In this document: positions 4,469 through 13,266 of the stretch, one piece after another
Layout: each line of letters starts with the position of its first letter
How positions within the stretch are numbered: position 1 is the first letter of the stretch
NCBI GenBank assembly: GCA_043804035.1
Contig: JAZDJJ010000182.1
Span: 1 to 29,784 of the forward strand
Length of the DNA stretch: 29,784 nt
Reading direction: 5' to 3'
Source of the DNA: JAZDJJ01 sp043804035
GTDB taxonomy: Bacteria > Bacteroidota > Bacteroidia > Palsa-948
Made by a program: the position numbers and the translations under genes
The notes under the pieces: generated by a model
Told to the model about the DNA's origin: nothing
What the model saw: only the letters and a program-made list of their open reading frames with translations
Databases searched by the model: none

Positions 4469-7400
4469 ACACTCTAATACCTATCACCAGTATATCATCC
4501 ACTTGCTGATAATCACCTTTCCAATCTTCAATAGTTTTGTCCATAATTATTTCCTGTTCTTTCATAGGATGATTCTGAATATTATGAATGAGTTCGTATA
4601 GTCGCCTCATCATAAATTTTTTTCCTTTTTCGCCGCCAAACTGGTCTGCATAACCATCAGAGAACATATAAAACAAATCGCCTTTATTCAGGAATTTAAC
4701 ATGGTTTGTAAATATTCGCTCTGTATCATACTGCGAGCCGCCAATGGGGAATTTATTTCCTTCTATTCGTTCCTGATTGTTATTACTAATGATGATTAGT
4801 GGACGAATCGCACCTGAATACTGCACTTTTGTCTTGCCTGATACATGGTTTATGTCAACAGAGCAAATGGCGATGTCCATACCATCGGTGGTTTCGCTCA
4901 AATGTCCGGGATATACTCCTTGTTTTAATGCAGAGCGAACTCCATAATCAAGAGCAGAAAGAATGGCAGATGGTTCAATAATTCCGTTTTCCATAATAAT
5001 CTGGTTCAGCAGATTAGTGCCAATCATACTCATAAATGCACCGGGAACTCCATGCCCTGTGCAATCAACTGCGGCAATTATTTTTCTGCCGCTCTTTTCT
5101 CCAAACCAATAAAAGTCGCCACTAACAATATCTTTTGGTTTGTAGAGAATAAATGATTCAGGAAAGTGTTTATTGATAACCTGCAGAGGAGGAAGTATGG
5201 CTTCCTGAATACGTTTGGCATATTGAATGCTGCTTGTAATGTCTTTGTTTTTTTGAGCTAGTTCAGCAGTACGCTTTTCTACTTTGACTTCTAATATCTT
5301 TTTTTCTTTTTCAATAGCACTTGTCCTGTAATGGATAAATCCGAATACCAAAGCGATGAAGAAAATAATAGAAAATACATAGAAGATATTTGTTTTCCAC
5401 CAGGGAGGAATCACGGTAATGTAAAGCACAGCACCTTCATTATTCCAAACGCCATCACTGTTGGAGCCACGCACTCGGAAAATATAATTGCCACCCGGTA
5501 GATTAGTGTAACTCACATATCTTCTTGTAGATGGAGGCGACCAATCATTGTCTAATCCTTCCATCTTAAAGGAATAATGATTCCGGGCAGAAAAAGTGTA
5601 GTCCAATGAAACAAATTCAAACGAAATGAAATTATCTTTATACGAAAGTTCAATATGTTTTTTATCGCTGATGCTGGTGTCTGTTTCTGTTTCCTTACCG
5701 AATTTTTTAAAAGAAGTAATGAATACAGAGGGAATATGTTTGTTGTCAGAAATATTGTCGGGAAAAAAAGAATTAAATCCGTTTAATCCACCAAAAAATA
5801 TTTCTCCTGTATTTTTATTCTGGAAGTATGAACCCTGAGCAAACTCTTGTCCCTGCAAACCATCGTGAATAGTAAAGTTTTTGAAAGCACTTCCGTCTTT
5901 GTTTTCTATATTCGGGTTGAATCTGGTAATGCCATTGTTGGTGCTAATCCAAAGAATACCTTTTTTATCACCAAATATTCCCCAGATACTTGCATTTGCA
6001 ATTCCATCGGACTCATAATAAGGAGTGAATGTTTCTGTTTTGATGTCAAACTTATTCAGTCCGTTAGAAGTGCCAATCCACAATGCTCCATTTCCATTAT
6101 CGTAAATGCAATTAACTGTGTTGTTGCTTATAGAGTTTTGTCCTTTTTTATATTGATATATTTTTACATTTCCGGTTTTGTAATCTAACCGATTTAATCC
6201 TGCATCAGAAGTGCCAATCCATACTCTTTGATTCTTGTCTTCGTATACACTAAAAATGTTATTAGAAGAAAGTCCATCCTCTGTAGAATAGCGGGAAATA
6301 TTTTTGGCTGATTTGTTATATGCAAAGAGTCCCTGCTCTCTGCCATATTCTCCGAACCATATAATATCTTTATGACCTTGCGAAATGCAAGTGATGGCAC
6401 CTCGCTCTTTAATAGGGACGATGGCTTTTGTTTTTTTATTATAAGTATTTACGCCTCCACCCCAAGTGCCCACCCATATCAAGCCGTCTTTATCTTCAAA
6501 AAAAGAAAGTAAGCTATTGCTCTTAGCATTGGAAAGCGAATTAGAAGTTCCATCGCCGTAATTATTAAAAACATTGTTCACGCGATCAATAGTTGTGATG
6601 CCTCCGTTCATGGTTCCAACCCATATAATTCCTTCGGCATCTTGCAGAATTGAAAAAACAACATTGGACTGAAAGAATTTTTCATTGGTAACATCGCGGT
6701 GATAATGTCTGAACCGCATAGCATGCGGAAAATGTACATTTACTCCTCCGCCTTCTGTTCCTATCCAAATATTACCTTCTCTGTCGCGGTAAATGCAGTT
6801 GATATTATTGCTGCTGATACTTTGATTATCATATTCATTGTGGCGGTAATAAGAAAACGTATTACTATATGTGTTATAGCAAATAAAACCATCGTTTTTT
6901 AATCCAATCCAAAGAACATTAGCATCGTCAACAACTAATGAAAAAATACGTTTGTTACTGATAGTTTGTCCGAAAGAATTTTTTTGAGAGAGAAATCTGT
7001 GAAAGGTTTTCTTTTCCGAATCAAATGATATTAGTCCTCCATCATCAGTTCCTATCCATAGAATACCCGACTTATCTTCGGTAATGGCTTTGATACGAAA
7101 AAATTGTGATGCATGATCAGATTCATTGTAATAGGAAAATTTTTTACTTCGTGTGTCAAAAAGAACAAGTCCTCCATCGTAAGTGCCAATCCAAAGGCGA
7201 TTTTTTTTATCGGCATAAATAATCCCTACGGCTTGTTGTAAATATCTTACAAAAAAATTTTTATGTCCATCAAAAGAATTAAGACCGAAAGATGTGCCAA
7301 TCCAATAAGTTCCGTTTATATCTTCATAAATGCACTTTACATTATCATTGCTCAGCGAGTTAGTATTAGAGTCATTGTACTGAAAACGAGTAAAGATATT

Positions 7401-7736
7401 CAACAGAGAATTAAAAACATTGAGTCCTCCGCCACGTGTGCCAATCCAAATATTGCCTTTTTTATCTTCATACAAACATTCCACATAGTTATTAGAAATG
7501 GAATTAGAATCGGAAGGATTGTGTTTGAAGACAGTCATTTCGTAACCGTTAAATCTGTTCAATCCATCCTGCGTTCCAAACCACATATACCCTTTGCTAT
7601 CTTGCATGATACAATTTACCGTCTGCTGTGAAAGTCCTAATTCAGAACCAATACGGGAAAATTTTACATCTTGAGAAAAAGAAGATGAAATGAAAAAAAA
7701 ATATAAGACAATGGATTGATGTAATCGTTTGGTCAT
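4467..7736 (-). CDS. Membrane sensor: two-component propeller, Y_Y_Y domain, SpoIIE/PP2C phosphatase (1089 aa)
   Basis: A signal peptide (ISSSFSQ) is followed to about residue 690 by many repeats of the form (I/L)WIGTxxGGLNxF, the periplasmic propeller of hybrid sensors. Next is a Y_Y_Y-like immunoglobulin domain ending WNNEGAVLYITVIPPWW, one membrane span at about 780-803 and a charged coiled coil. The SpoIIE-type phosphatase then shows GDFYWFG, AAVDCTGHGVPGAFMS and FYMFSDGYADQFGG, the metal-binding aspartates of the family. There is no histidine-kinase domain, so output should be protein dephosphorylation, probably of an anti-sigma-factor antagonist; no such partner lies in the window. The gene starts 29 bp after the nuclease gene on the same strand and may be read through from it. 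Confidence 0.92.
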   Translation of the reverse strand: MTKRLHQSIVLYFFFISSSFSQDVKFSRIGSELGLSQQTVNCIMQDSKGYMWFGTQDGLNRFNGYEMTVFKHNPSDSNSISNNYVECLYEDKKGNIWIGTRGGGLNVFNSLLNIFTRFQYNDSNTNSLSNDNVKCIYEDINGTYWIGTSFGLNSFDGHKNFFVRYLQQAVGIIYADKKNRLWIGTYDGGLVLFDTRSKKFSYYNESDHASQFFRIKAITEDKSGILWIGTDDGGLISFDSEKKTFHRFLSQKNSFGQTISNKRIFSLVVDDANVLWIGLKNDGFICYNTYSNTFSYYRHNEYDNQSISSNNINCIYRDREGNIWIGTEGGGVNVHFPHAMRFRHYHRDVTNEKFFQSNVVFSILQDAEGIIWVGTMNGGITTIDRVNNVFNNYGDGTSNSLSNAKSNSLLSFFEDKDGLIWVGTWGGGVNTYNKKTKAIVPIKERGAITCISQGHKDIIWFGEYGREQGLFAYNKSAKNISRYSTEDGLSSNNIFSVYEDKNQRVWIGTSDAGLNRLDYKTGNVKIYQYKKGQNSISNNTVNCIYDNGNGALWIGTSNGLNKFDIKTETFTPYYESDGIANASIWGIFGDKKGILWISTNNGITRFNPNIENKDGSAFKNFTIHDGLQGQEFAQGSYFQNKNTGEIFFGGLNGFNSFFPDNISDNKHIPSVFITSFKKFGKETETDTSISDKKHIELSYKDNFISFEFVSLDYTFSARNHYSFKMEGLDNDWSPPSTRRYVSYTNLPGGNYIFRVRGSNSDGVWNNEGAVLYITVIPPWWKTNIFYVFSIIFFIALVFGFIHYRTSAIEKEKKILEVKVEKRTAELAQKNKDITSSIQYAKRIQEAILPPLQVINKHFPESFILYKPKDIVSGDFYWFGEKSGRKIIAAVDCTGHGVPGAFMSMIGTNLLNQIIMENGIIEPSAILSALDYGVRSALKQGVYPGHLSETTDGMDIAICSVDINHVSGKTKVQYSGAIRPLIIISNNNQERIEGNKFPIGGSQYDTERIFTNHVKFLNKGDLFYMFSDGYADQFGGEKGKKFMMRRLYELIHNIQNHPMKEQEIIMDKTIEDWKGDYQQVDDILVIGIRV

Positions 7737-7765
7737 TGATTATTGTACATTGCGAATTGTTATTG

Positions 7766-8512
7766 TTATTTTATTTTTTTCTGTCGGCAATATGCACTCG
7801 CTACTGCTTGCTTTAAATTTGTTGAAGAAGTCAATAAAGTTTTAAAATCCTTTATGTTGTCTTGGTTGAGGTGCAATTGCCCCTCGTCAGTGTTTCCCCT
7901 ATGCTGTCCTTTTGAGTAATATTTGTTTTTCTGAACTTCGTCAGAAGTAAGAACCCAGTATTTTATTTCATCTCTCCAAACTGCAATCCAGATAAACACA
8001 TCACAACATTTTGGTTTTATCTGTTGAAAGTTCATATCAAAAGGTCGTTTACTATTAATAGTGAGAGCTTTTATGTAAAGTGGTTGGTCTGCTTTTTCAA
8101 AGTCAACTGCTCGCGATGCTTTCACTTCAATTTTTATGAGATGTTCTTTGTTTTTATTTGTCCACCGTAAAATCAAATCATATTCTCCAGTATATTTTGC
8201 GTCAATTTTTTTTGTCGGTCTTTCAAATTCAGGAACGAGTTGTTTTAAATGTCCGAAAGCCCAAATATCACCAAAGCCACGAGGTGCAGATATTTCAAAT
8301 ATGTAGAGATAAAGATTTCGATCAATGTAAGAATTACGAATGTCCAAATATTCTTCAAAAGTTATTTTCGTATGACTGAAAAGAGTTGAGATAATATATT
8401 CGTATTCGCTGAAAGGAAAAATAGAACGAAGTTGTTTAAGTTCTTCTCTGAAATCCTTTGAACTTTCAAGTCGCTCAATCAACTTGTCAAGTTGTGCAGT
8501 AAGTTTTTCCAT
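7766..8512 (-). CDS. Probable type II restriction endonuclease, PD-(D/E)XK fold (248 aa)
   Basis: The call rests on a nuclease-like core and the neighbour. TGEYDLILRW (D112), then HLIKIEVKAS with E129-V-K131, gives the D...ExK pattern of PD-(D/E)XK nucleases. The N-terminal third is helical and charged; the C-terminal part is hydrophilic. It starts one base after the methyltransferase stop (TAA-T-ATG), so the two are co-translated. This is a standard layout for a type II pair, in which the nuclease cuts sites the methyltransferase has not modified. I cannot read the recognition sequence. A Mrr-like or other DNA-repair nuclease is the alternative. Confidence 0.72.
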   Translation of the reverse strand: MEKLTAQLDKLIERLESSKDFREELKQLRSIFPFSEYEYIISTLFSHTKITFEEYLDIRNSYIDRNLYLYIFEISAPRGFGDIWAFGHLKQLVPEFERPTKKIDAKYTGEYDLILRWTNKNKEHLIKIEVKASRAVDFEKADQPLYIKALTINSKRPFDMNFQQIKPKCCDVFIWIAVWRDEIKYWVLTSDEVQKNKYYSKGQHRGNTDEGQLHLNQDNIKDFKTLLTSSTNLKQAVASAYCRQKKIK

Positions 8513-8513
8513 A

Positions 8514-9542
8514 TTAAAAAAGAGAAGTTTGTGCTAAAGGATTGTTTTGTAATTCTATTTCTTCATTTGATTTTTTTTGCTCCATAATGAAGTCGGAAAT
8601 TTCTGGAAATGGGTTTGCAAATTGCCAACCAGTTTCTCCAGTTTTACGGAAGTTTTCAAGTCGTCTGATTGAAAGTTCTGCAAAGATTGGGTCAATGTCA
8701 AAAGTAAAAACTTTTCTCTTGTTCATTTCTCCAACTATTAAAGTTGTTCCCGAGTGCGCAAAAAAATCCGTGATTAAATCTCCTTGTTTGCTACTTGCTT
8801 TTACAATTCGCTCAATACATTTTAATGGCTTTTGAGCGTAGCAACCCGGAACATTTTCTTGTAAGCGATAGAATACTTGCTGAATATCAACCCAAACATT
8901 TCCTGCCCTTATATTTTCAGATTTGCTTCTTTCAAAATTTTCAGTTTTCTGTCCATTCACTTCTTTGTAGTAACCCCGAAGAATTTTTGGTATGTCGGTG
9001 TATTCCGCATTAACATCAAAGTATGCGTTACCTTTTGTATAATACAAACATTCTTGCCGAACTGCCATCCAATTTTTTTGTGTGCCGTAACCTCTCTGAT
9101 TTCTCATTGTAATAAAACTGCGAGAAATTAATTTTGGATAATCTCTCATCATTATCATAAAGTCGGGGAGCGGTTGATAATGTTCTTTTTGGTCAGCGCC
9201 AAGCCAAATGTATAAACTTGAATTTTTGGAAAGTATTTTCAAATTATTGTCAACCCATTTCTTGGAGTAAATCATATACTCTTTCAAAGTCATCTTAAAA
9301 AGATTGTCAGTATTCTCAGCACCGACAATTACATTGTAGGGTGGATCTTGCACCGCAAGTGTTGCTTTGTCTTTACCAAAAATTTTTAAAACATCGTCAA
9401 GTTTAGTGGCGTCAAGCACTCCAACTTTGTGTCCGCTTATTTTATCTTCCCAAATGTCCCCCATCTTTAATCGGCAATAAGGAAGTATTTTTTCTCTTAT
9501 GTCAGGACCGTTGTCAAGTCGTCCGAATGGTTCTATGCCCAT
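8514..9542 (-). CDS. Beta-class DNA methyltransferase of a type II restriction-modification system (342 aa)
   Basis: The catalytic motif DPPY (66-69, in LAVQDPPYNV) comes first. The AdoMet-binding motif (DFFAHSGTTLIVG with the FDID strand) comes late, at about 256-275. This order defines the beta class, which methylates N6 of adenine or N4 of cytosine; DPPY is more common for adenine. In between are a plausible target-recognition stretch and CYAQKPLKCIERIVKASS, the conserved helix before motif I. Length is normal and the frame is intact. It leads a minus-strand operon with the nuclease. A TAACTTTG -7 element lies 15 bp upstream, and further up is CAAGTTAGGCAC, similar to the boxes before the cassette genes. 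Confidence 0.88.
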   Translation of the reverse strand: MGIEPFGRLDNGPDIREKILPYCRLKMGDIWEDKISGHKVGVLDATKLDDVLKIFGKDKATLAVQDPPYNVIVGAENTDNLFKMTLKEYMIYSKKWVDNNLKILSKNSSLYIWLGADQKEHYQPLPDFMIMMRDYPKLISRSFITMRNQRGYGTQKNWMAVRQECLYYTKGNAYFDVNAEYTDIPKILRGYYKEVNGQKTENFERSKSENIRAGNVWVDIQQVFYRLQENVPGCYAQKPLKCIERIVKASSKQGDLITDFFAHSGTTLIVGEMNKRKVFTFDIDPIFAELSIRRLENFRKTGETGWQFANPFPEISDFIMEQKKSNEEIELQNNPLAQTSLF

Positions 9543-9556
9543 AATAATTTTTTTAA

Positions 9557-9564
9557 CAAAGTTA
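9557..9564 (-). promoter_or_regulatory. -7 element for the restriction-modification operon
   Basis: TAACTTTG on the minus strand matches TAnnTTTG exactly, with the ATG (9542) 14 bases downstream. No clear -33 TTTG is visible, and transcription would begin close to the start codon. Confidence 0.5.
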
Positions 9565-9654
9565 GTTTTTTCTGTCCGATGTCATTTTTTATAATTGTGC
9601 CTAACTTGTAGATATAAGTATGTCTTTTCTTGTCCTTATTGGACTATATCAAAG

Positions 9655-9745
9655 GTAAATAGTTTTCAGATATTAATAATTGCTGATAACATTTTGATGT
9701 AGATTGAAAAACAAACGAAACTATACATAACTTTGGCAAAAAATT
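9655..9745. repeat. Interspersed repeat A, the MITE-free copy
   Basis: GTAAATAGTTTTCAGATATT and, further on, CGAAACTATACATAACTTT recur in the same order at 25739-25978, where a 148-bp palindromic element splits the block. The copy here contains the promoter of the DD-peptidase gene. Confidence 0.8.
9703..9735 (+). promoter_or_regulatory. Promoter of the DD-peptidase gene
   Basis: ATTG (9703-9706), a 21-base spacer and TAACTTTG (9728-9735) fit the Bacteroidota -33/-7 pattern (TTTG, about 19-21, TAnnTTTG). The ATG is 20 bases further on. Confidence 0.55.
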
Positions 9746-9755
9746 TAGTGGAATA

Positions 9756-11249
9756 ATGTCAAAAAAAATAAAACAATTTCATTTATACATTTTACTGTTT
9801 ACTGTTTGCTGTCTGATGTTTGAAAAGATTTCTTTTTCACAAATATCAAAACTCAGGAATCAAATCGCACTTCTTCAAGGAGATACTGACTTTGTATATG
9901 CTTCGTGGAGTGTTTGCGTGCTGGATGTAAAAAAGGATTCTGTTATTGCTGAATACAATAGCACACTTGGATTAGTTCCTGCAAGTTGTCAGAAAATTAT
10001 TACTACTGCTGCTGCGCTTTCTATCCTCGGACATAAGTTTAAGTACGAAACCTATCTGGAATATGATGGGAAATTAGATCTTGGAACTCTTAACGGTAAT
10101 CTTTACATCAAAGGCGGAGGCGATCCTACACTTGATTCTGAAACATTTAAAAAGAAAAATGATACAGTTTCACTAACAGATAAATGGGCTGCCATTATTA
10201 AATCAAAAGGAATAAAAAAAATAAAAGGCGCTGTGATTGCTGATGCTTCTGTATTTGAAGATGAAATGATTCCTTGCACATGGATATGGGGCGATATGGG
10301 AAATTATTACGGTGCTGGTGCAAGCGGACTTAGTTTTAAAGACAATAAGTTTGCTCTCTATTTCAAATCGGGAACAAAGAAAGATGATTCAACTTTTATT
10401 ACAAAAATATTTCCTGAAATTCCGGGAATGCAAATAATCAACTATGTAAAAACAGGCGGCACTTCTGACAATGCATTTATTTACGGAGCGCCATACGAGG
10501 AACTTCACTATGTGAGAGGAACGATTCCCTTCAATAAAACTAATTACGAAGTGGAAGGAAGTATTTCTGATCCATCTTTGTTTTGCGCCCAGTCGCTCAA
10601 CAATTCGCTCATAAAAATCGGAGTTGTAATTGATAAAGAGCCAACAACAATAAGAGATTTACAGTTGGAAAACAAAAATCTAAAACTTGAAACCAGAAAA
10701 CGATTGCACACTCAAACTTCTCGCTCACTTGAAGAAATTATTTATCAAACCAATCTTCAAAGCAACAATTTATTTGCTGAACATTTATTAAAAACAATTG
10801 CGATGAAGAAAACTAAATTTGGTGAATATCAAACGGGTATTAACATTGTAACCAACTTTTGGAAATCAAAAGGAGTTGATATGAAAGGATTTTATATGTA
10901 CGATGGATGCGGACTTTCACGATGGAATTTAGTAAGTACAAAACAACTTTCTGAAATTCTCCGGGTTATCACATTAGATTCTGTTCTCTTTGAAAAATTT
11001 TACAATTGTCTGCCTGTTGCCGGGAAAAATGGTACACTTGGAAAATTATGCAGAGGCACTGCTGCCGAAAATAATATTCACGCCAAAAGCGGATATATGA
11101 CACGTGTGCGTAGTTATGCAGGATATGTAACGAGCAAAAAAGGGAATCTTATTTCCTTTGCCATCATCGTGAATAATTACGATTGTTCGCCCACACAAGT
11201 GAAAGAGAAATTAGAGAAACTGATGATAACAATGGCAGAGATGGAGTAA
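9756..11249 (+). CDS. dacB: D-alanyl-D-alanine carboxypeptidase/endopeptidase, PBP4 family (497 aa)
   Basis: A peptidase S13 enzyme that trims or cuts peptidoglycan cross-bridges in the periplasm. The signal peptide covers about residues 1-28 (LLFTVCCLMFEKISFSQ). All three penicillin-binding motifs are present: S77-C-Q-K80 in LVPASCQK, S336-N-N338 in LQSNNLFAEHL, and K444-S-G446 in HAKSGYMTRVRSYAGY, where KSG replaces the more usual KTG. The block YDGCGLSRWNLVS, with a cysteine for the common serine, also marks the family. Length is normal. It stands alone, with its own promoter and a hairpin 25 bp after the stop. Confidence 0.93.
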   Translation: MSKKIKQFHLYILLFTVCCLMFEKISFSQISKLRNQIALLQGDTDFVYASWSVCVLDVKKDSVIAEYNSTLGLVPASCQKIITTAAALSILGHKFKYETYLEYDGKLDLGTLNGNLYIKGGGDPTLDSETFKKKNDTVSLTDKWAAIIKSKGIKKIKGAVIADASVFEDEMIPCTWIWGDMGNYYGAGASGLSFKDNKFALYFKSGTKKDDSTFITKIFPEIPGMQIINYVKTGGTSDNAFIYGAPYEELHYVRGTIPFNKTNYEVEGSISDPSLFCAQSLNNSLIKIGVVIDKEPTTIRDLQLENKNLKLETRKRLHTQTSRSLEEIIYQTNLQSNNLFAEHLLKTIAMKKTKFGEYQTGINIVTNFWKSKGVDMKGFYMYDGCGLSRWNLVSTKQLSEILRVITLDSVLFEKFYNCLPVAGKNGTLGKLCRGTAAENNIHAKSGYMTRVRSYAGYVTSKKGNLISFAIIVNNYDCSPTQVKEKLEKLMITMAEME

Positions 11250-11274
11250 GTTTTAGTTGGCAACCATAATGAAA

Positions 11275-11302
11275 ATTTTATGTACGTTTGCATACATAAA
11301 AT
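11275..11302 (+). terminator. Hairpin after the DD-peptidase gene
   Basis: ATTTTATGTA (11275-11284) and TACATAAAAT (11293-11302) form a perfect 10-bp stem with an 8-base loop, 25 bp past the stop codon. There is no T-run after it, so termination is only likely. It could also act in mRNA stability. Confidence 0.4.
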
Positions 11303-11361
11303 GATTAAGTATCTTCTATCTTGAATTTAGGATTTGAAATTTTTGACTTTCATTAAAATTT

Positions 11362-11445
11362 GCCGGAGTGGCGGAACTGGTAGACGCGCACGACTCAAAA
11401 TCGTGTGTCCTTACGGGCATGTGGGTTCAAGTCCCTCCTCCGGTA
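11362..11445 (+). tRNA. tRNA-Leu (anticodon CAA)
   Basis: The acceptor stem GCCGGAG pairs with CTCCGGT (one G-T wobble) and A is the discriminator base. The anticodon stem CACGA/TCGTG carries the loop CTCAAAA, which gives anticodon CAA for codon UUG. The long variable arm (TGTCCTTACGGGCAT) is the class II type of leucine tRNAs, and GGTTCAAGTCC is the T loop. A full CCA is not encoded (A-CA-AAA follows). The last 19 bases lie antisense to the end of ybeY. Confidence 0.96.
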
Positions 11446-11903
11446 CAAAAAAATGAATTGATTTTTTTTAAATAATAATTCTCCCGCTTTTTCATTTCTT
11501 TTTTCTTTCCGGGAATTTTATCTTTATATCCACACAAATGAAGAATTCCGTGAATCATTACGCGGTTCAGTTCGTTTTCAAATGTTACCTTAAATTTTTT
11601 TGAGTTTTCTTTCACTTGCGGAATGCTGATAAAAATATCTGACGATATTTTTTCTTTGTTCTTTTTCTTATGTAGGTGTGCAATAAATGGAGAGGTGTAA
11701 TCAAAAGTGATAATATCTGTGAAAGTATTATGTTTCAAATATTTTTTATTAAGCGATGAAAGAAATTTATCATTACAAAAAATGAAATCAATATTTCCAA
11801 CTTTCTTTTTTTCTTTTTGGATAACAGAAAGAATTATTTTTTTGTAAATATTTTTTTTCTTCAGCAGGAATAAAATGTTCTGAGAAAAAAATTGAATAGA
11901 CAT
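11427..11903 (-). CDS. ybeY: rRNA maturation endoribonuclease YbeY (158 aa)
   Basis: YbeY is a zinc-dependent RNase for 16S rRNA 3'-end processing and ribosome quality control. The hallmark is H118-G-I-L-H122-L-C-G-Y-K-D. The third zinc histidine of the classical HGxxHLxGYDH motif is replaced by K-D, which I recall as usual in Bacteroidota. Also present are the family stretch FTDIITFDY and the strand DIFISIPQVKEN. The stop codon (11427-11429) lies inside the T arm of the convergent tRNA-Leu, so the last six codons are templated by tRNA sequence. Very lysine-rich (a result of low GC). The biotin carboxylase gene is just upstream on the same strand. Confidence 0.9.
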   Translation of the reverse strand: MSIQFFSQNILFLLKKKNIYKKIILSVIQKEKKKVGNIDFIFCNDKFLSSLNKKYLKHNTFTDIITFDYTSPFIAHLHKKKNKEKISSDIFISIPQVKENSKKFKVTFENELNRVMIHGILHLCGYKDKIPGKKKEMKKRENYYLKKINSFFCTGGGT

Positions 11904-11916
11904 GAATCAGCAATTT

Positions 11917-13254
11917 TTACATGAGTTTATGTGTTTCTAAAAAATTTGTAGTGTAATTTCCTTTTTGGAAATCTTCATTTTCCATTAGTTTAATATGAAG
12001 AGGAATTGTGGTTTTCACACCTTCAATTACAAATTCTCCCAATGAGCGATGCATTTTGGCAATGGCTTCCCCGCGTGTTTGTGCAACGGTAATGAGTTTT
12101 GCTATCATAGAATCGTAAAAAGGAGGAATTAAATAACCGGCATAGATGTGAGTGTCCACTCGCACACCGTGTCCGCCCGGTTTATGCAGCGAAGTGATTT
12201 TTCCCGGAGAGGAACGAAAATTATTTAGCGGGTCTTCTGCATTGATGCGGCATTCAATAGAATGTCTCTGCGGAAAATAATTTTTCCCTGAAATAGGAAC
12301 GCCAATAGCAATCTGTATCTGTTCACGAATTAAATCATAATCAATCACTTCTTCTGTGATGGAATGTTCTACCTGTATGCGAGTATTCATCTCCATGAAA
12401 AAAAATTCGCGATTTTTATTTACTAAAAATTCCACAGTACCTACGCTTTCATATTTTATTAACCGAATAAGTTTAATGGCTGCTTCTCCCATTGCATCAC
12501 GGAGTTCAGGAGTCATAAATGGAGAGGGAGTTTCTTCCATGAGTTTTTGATATCTGCGCTGAATGGAACAGTCGCGCTCGGAAAGATGACATACATTTCC
12601 ATATTGGTCACCTGCAACCTGAATTTCAATATGACGTGGTTCTTCAATAAATTTTTCAATATATATCCCGTCATTACCAAATGCAGCGAGTGCTTCTTGG
12701 CGAGCGGCTTCCAAATTTTGTTCCATTTCTTTTTCTTCCAAAACAATTCTCATTCCTTTTCCACCACCGCCAGCTGTAGCTTTTAACAAAACCGGATAAC
12801 CAATTTCAGTAGCAATTTTTTTTGCTTCATCCAAATCATTGAGCAGTCCTTCTGATCCCGGAACGCATAAAACACCAGCTTGCTTTGCCATTATTTTTGC
12901 CGATGTTTTATTGCCCATAGTATCAATCATTTCGGGAGTTGGTCCAATAAATTTAAGATCATGTTCGGTACAGATGCGGGCGAACTTGGAATTTTCTGAG
13001 AGAAATCCATAACCAGGATGAATGGCATCTGCATTAGTGATTTCAGCAGCAGCAATGATGCTTGGAATGTTTAGGTAAGAATCTTTACTTGCCGGTGGAC
13101 CAATGCACACAGCTTCATCTGCAAATTTTACATGCAACGATTCTTTGTCGGCAGTGGAATAAACACCAACTGTCTTGATGCCCATTTCTTTACAAGTGCG
13201 AATGATACGAAGTGCAATTTCACCGCGATTGGCTATGAGAATTTTTTTAAACAT
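11917..13254 (-). CDS. accC: Biotin carboxylase subunit of acetyl-CoA carboxylase (445 aa)
   Basis: This ATP-grasp enzyme carboxylates biotin on its carrier protein, the first step of fatty-acid synthesis. Conserved blocks in order are KILIANRGEIALRIIRT at the start, IHPGYGFLSEN, the ATP-binding glycine loop KATAGGGGKGMRIV, HLSERDCSIQRRYQK, FFFMEMNTRIQVEHS with the catalytic arginine and glutamate region, and the C-terminal ECRINAEDP block. Length (445) is that of stand-alone AccC. The usual partner accB is not adjacent. A propionyl-CoA or other biotin carboxylase cannot be excluded. It follows the zinc-protease-family gene by 12 bp and precedes ybeY by 13 bp, so the three may share a message. 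Confidence 0.93.
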   Translation of the reverse strand: MFKKILIANRGEIALRIIRTCKEMGIKTVGVYSTADKESLHVKFADEAVCIGPPASKDSYLNIPSIIAAAEITNADAIHPGYGFLSENSKFARICTEHDLKFIGPTPEMIDTMGNKTSAKIMAKQAGVLCVPGSEGLLNDLDEAKKIATEIGYPVLLKATAGGGGKGMRIVLEEKEMEQNLEAARQEALAAFGNDGIYIEKFIEEPRHIEIQVAGDQYGNVCHLSERDCSIQRRYQKLMEETPSPFMTPELRDAMGEAAIKLIRLIKYESVGTVEFLVNKNREFFFMEMNTRIQVEHSITEEVIDYDLIREQIQIAIGVPISGKNYFPQRHSIECRINAEDPLNNFRSSPGKITSLHKPGGHGVRVDTHIYAGYLIPPFYDSMIAKLITVAQTRGEAIAKMHRSLGEFVIEGVKTTIPLHIKLMENEDFQKGNYTTNFLETHKLM

Positions 13255-13266
13255 AATTTTATTAAG

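Noticed and set aside
11362..11445. tRNA-Leu as an integration site for a mobile island
   Set aside because: No integrase gene and no repeated tRNA 3' end are seen near it; the flanks are core genes.
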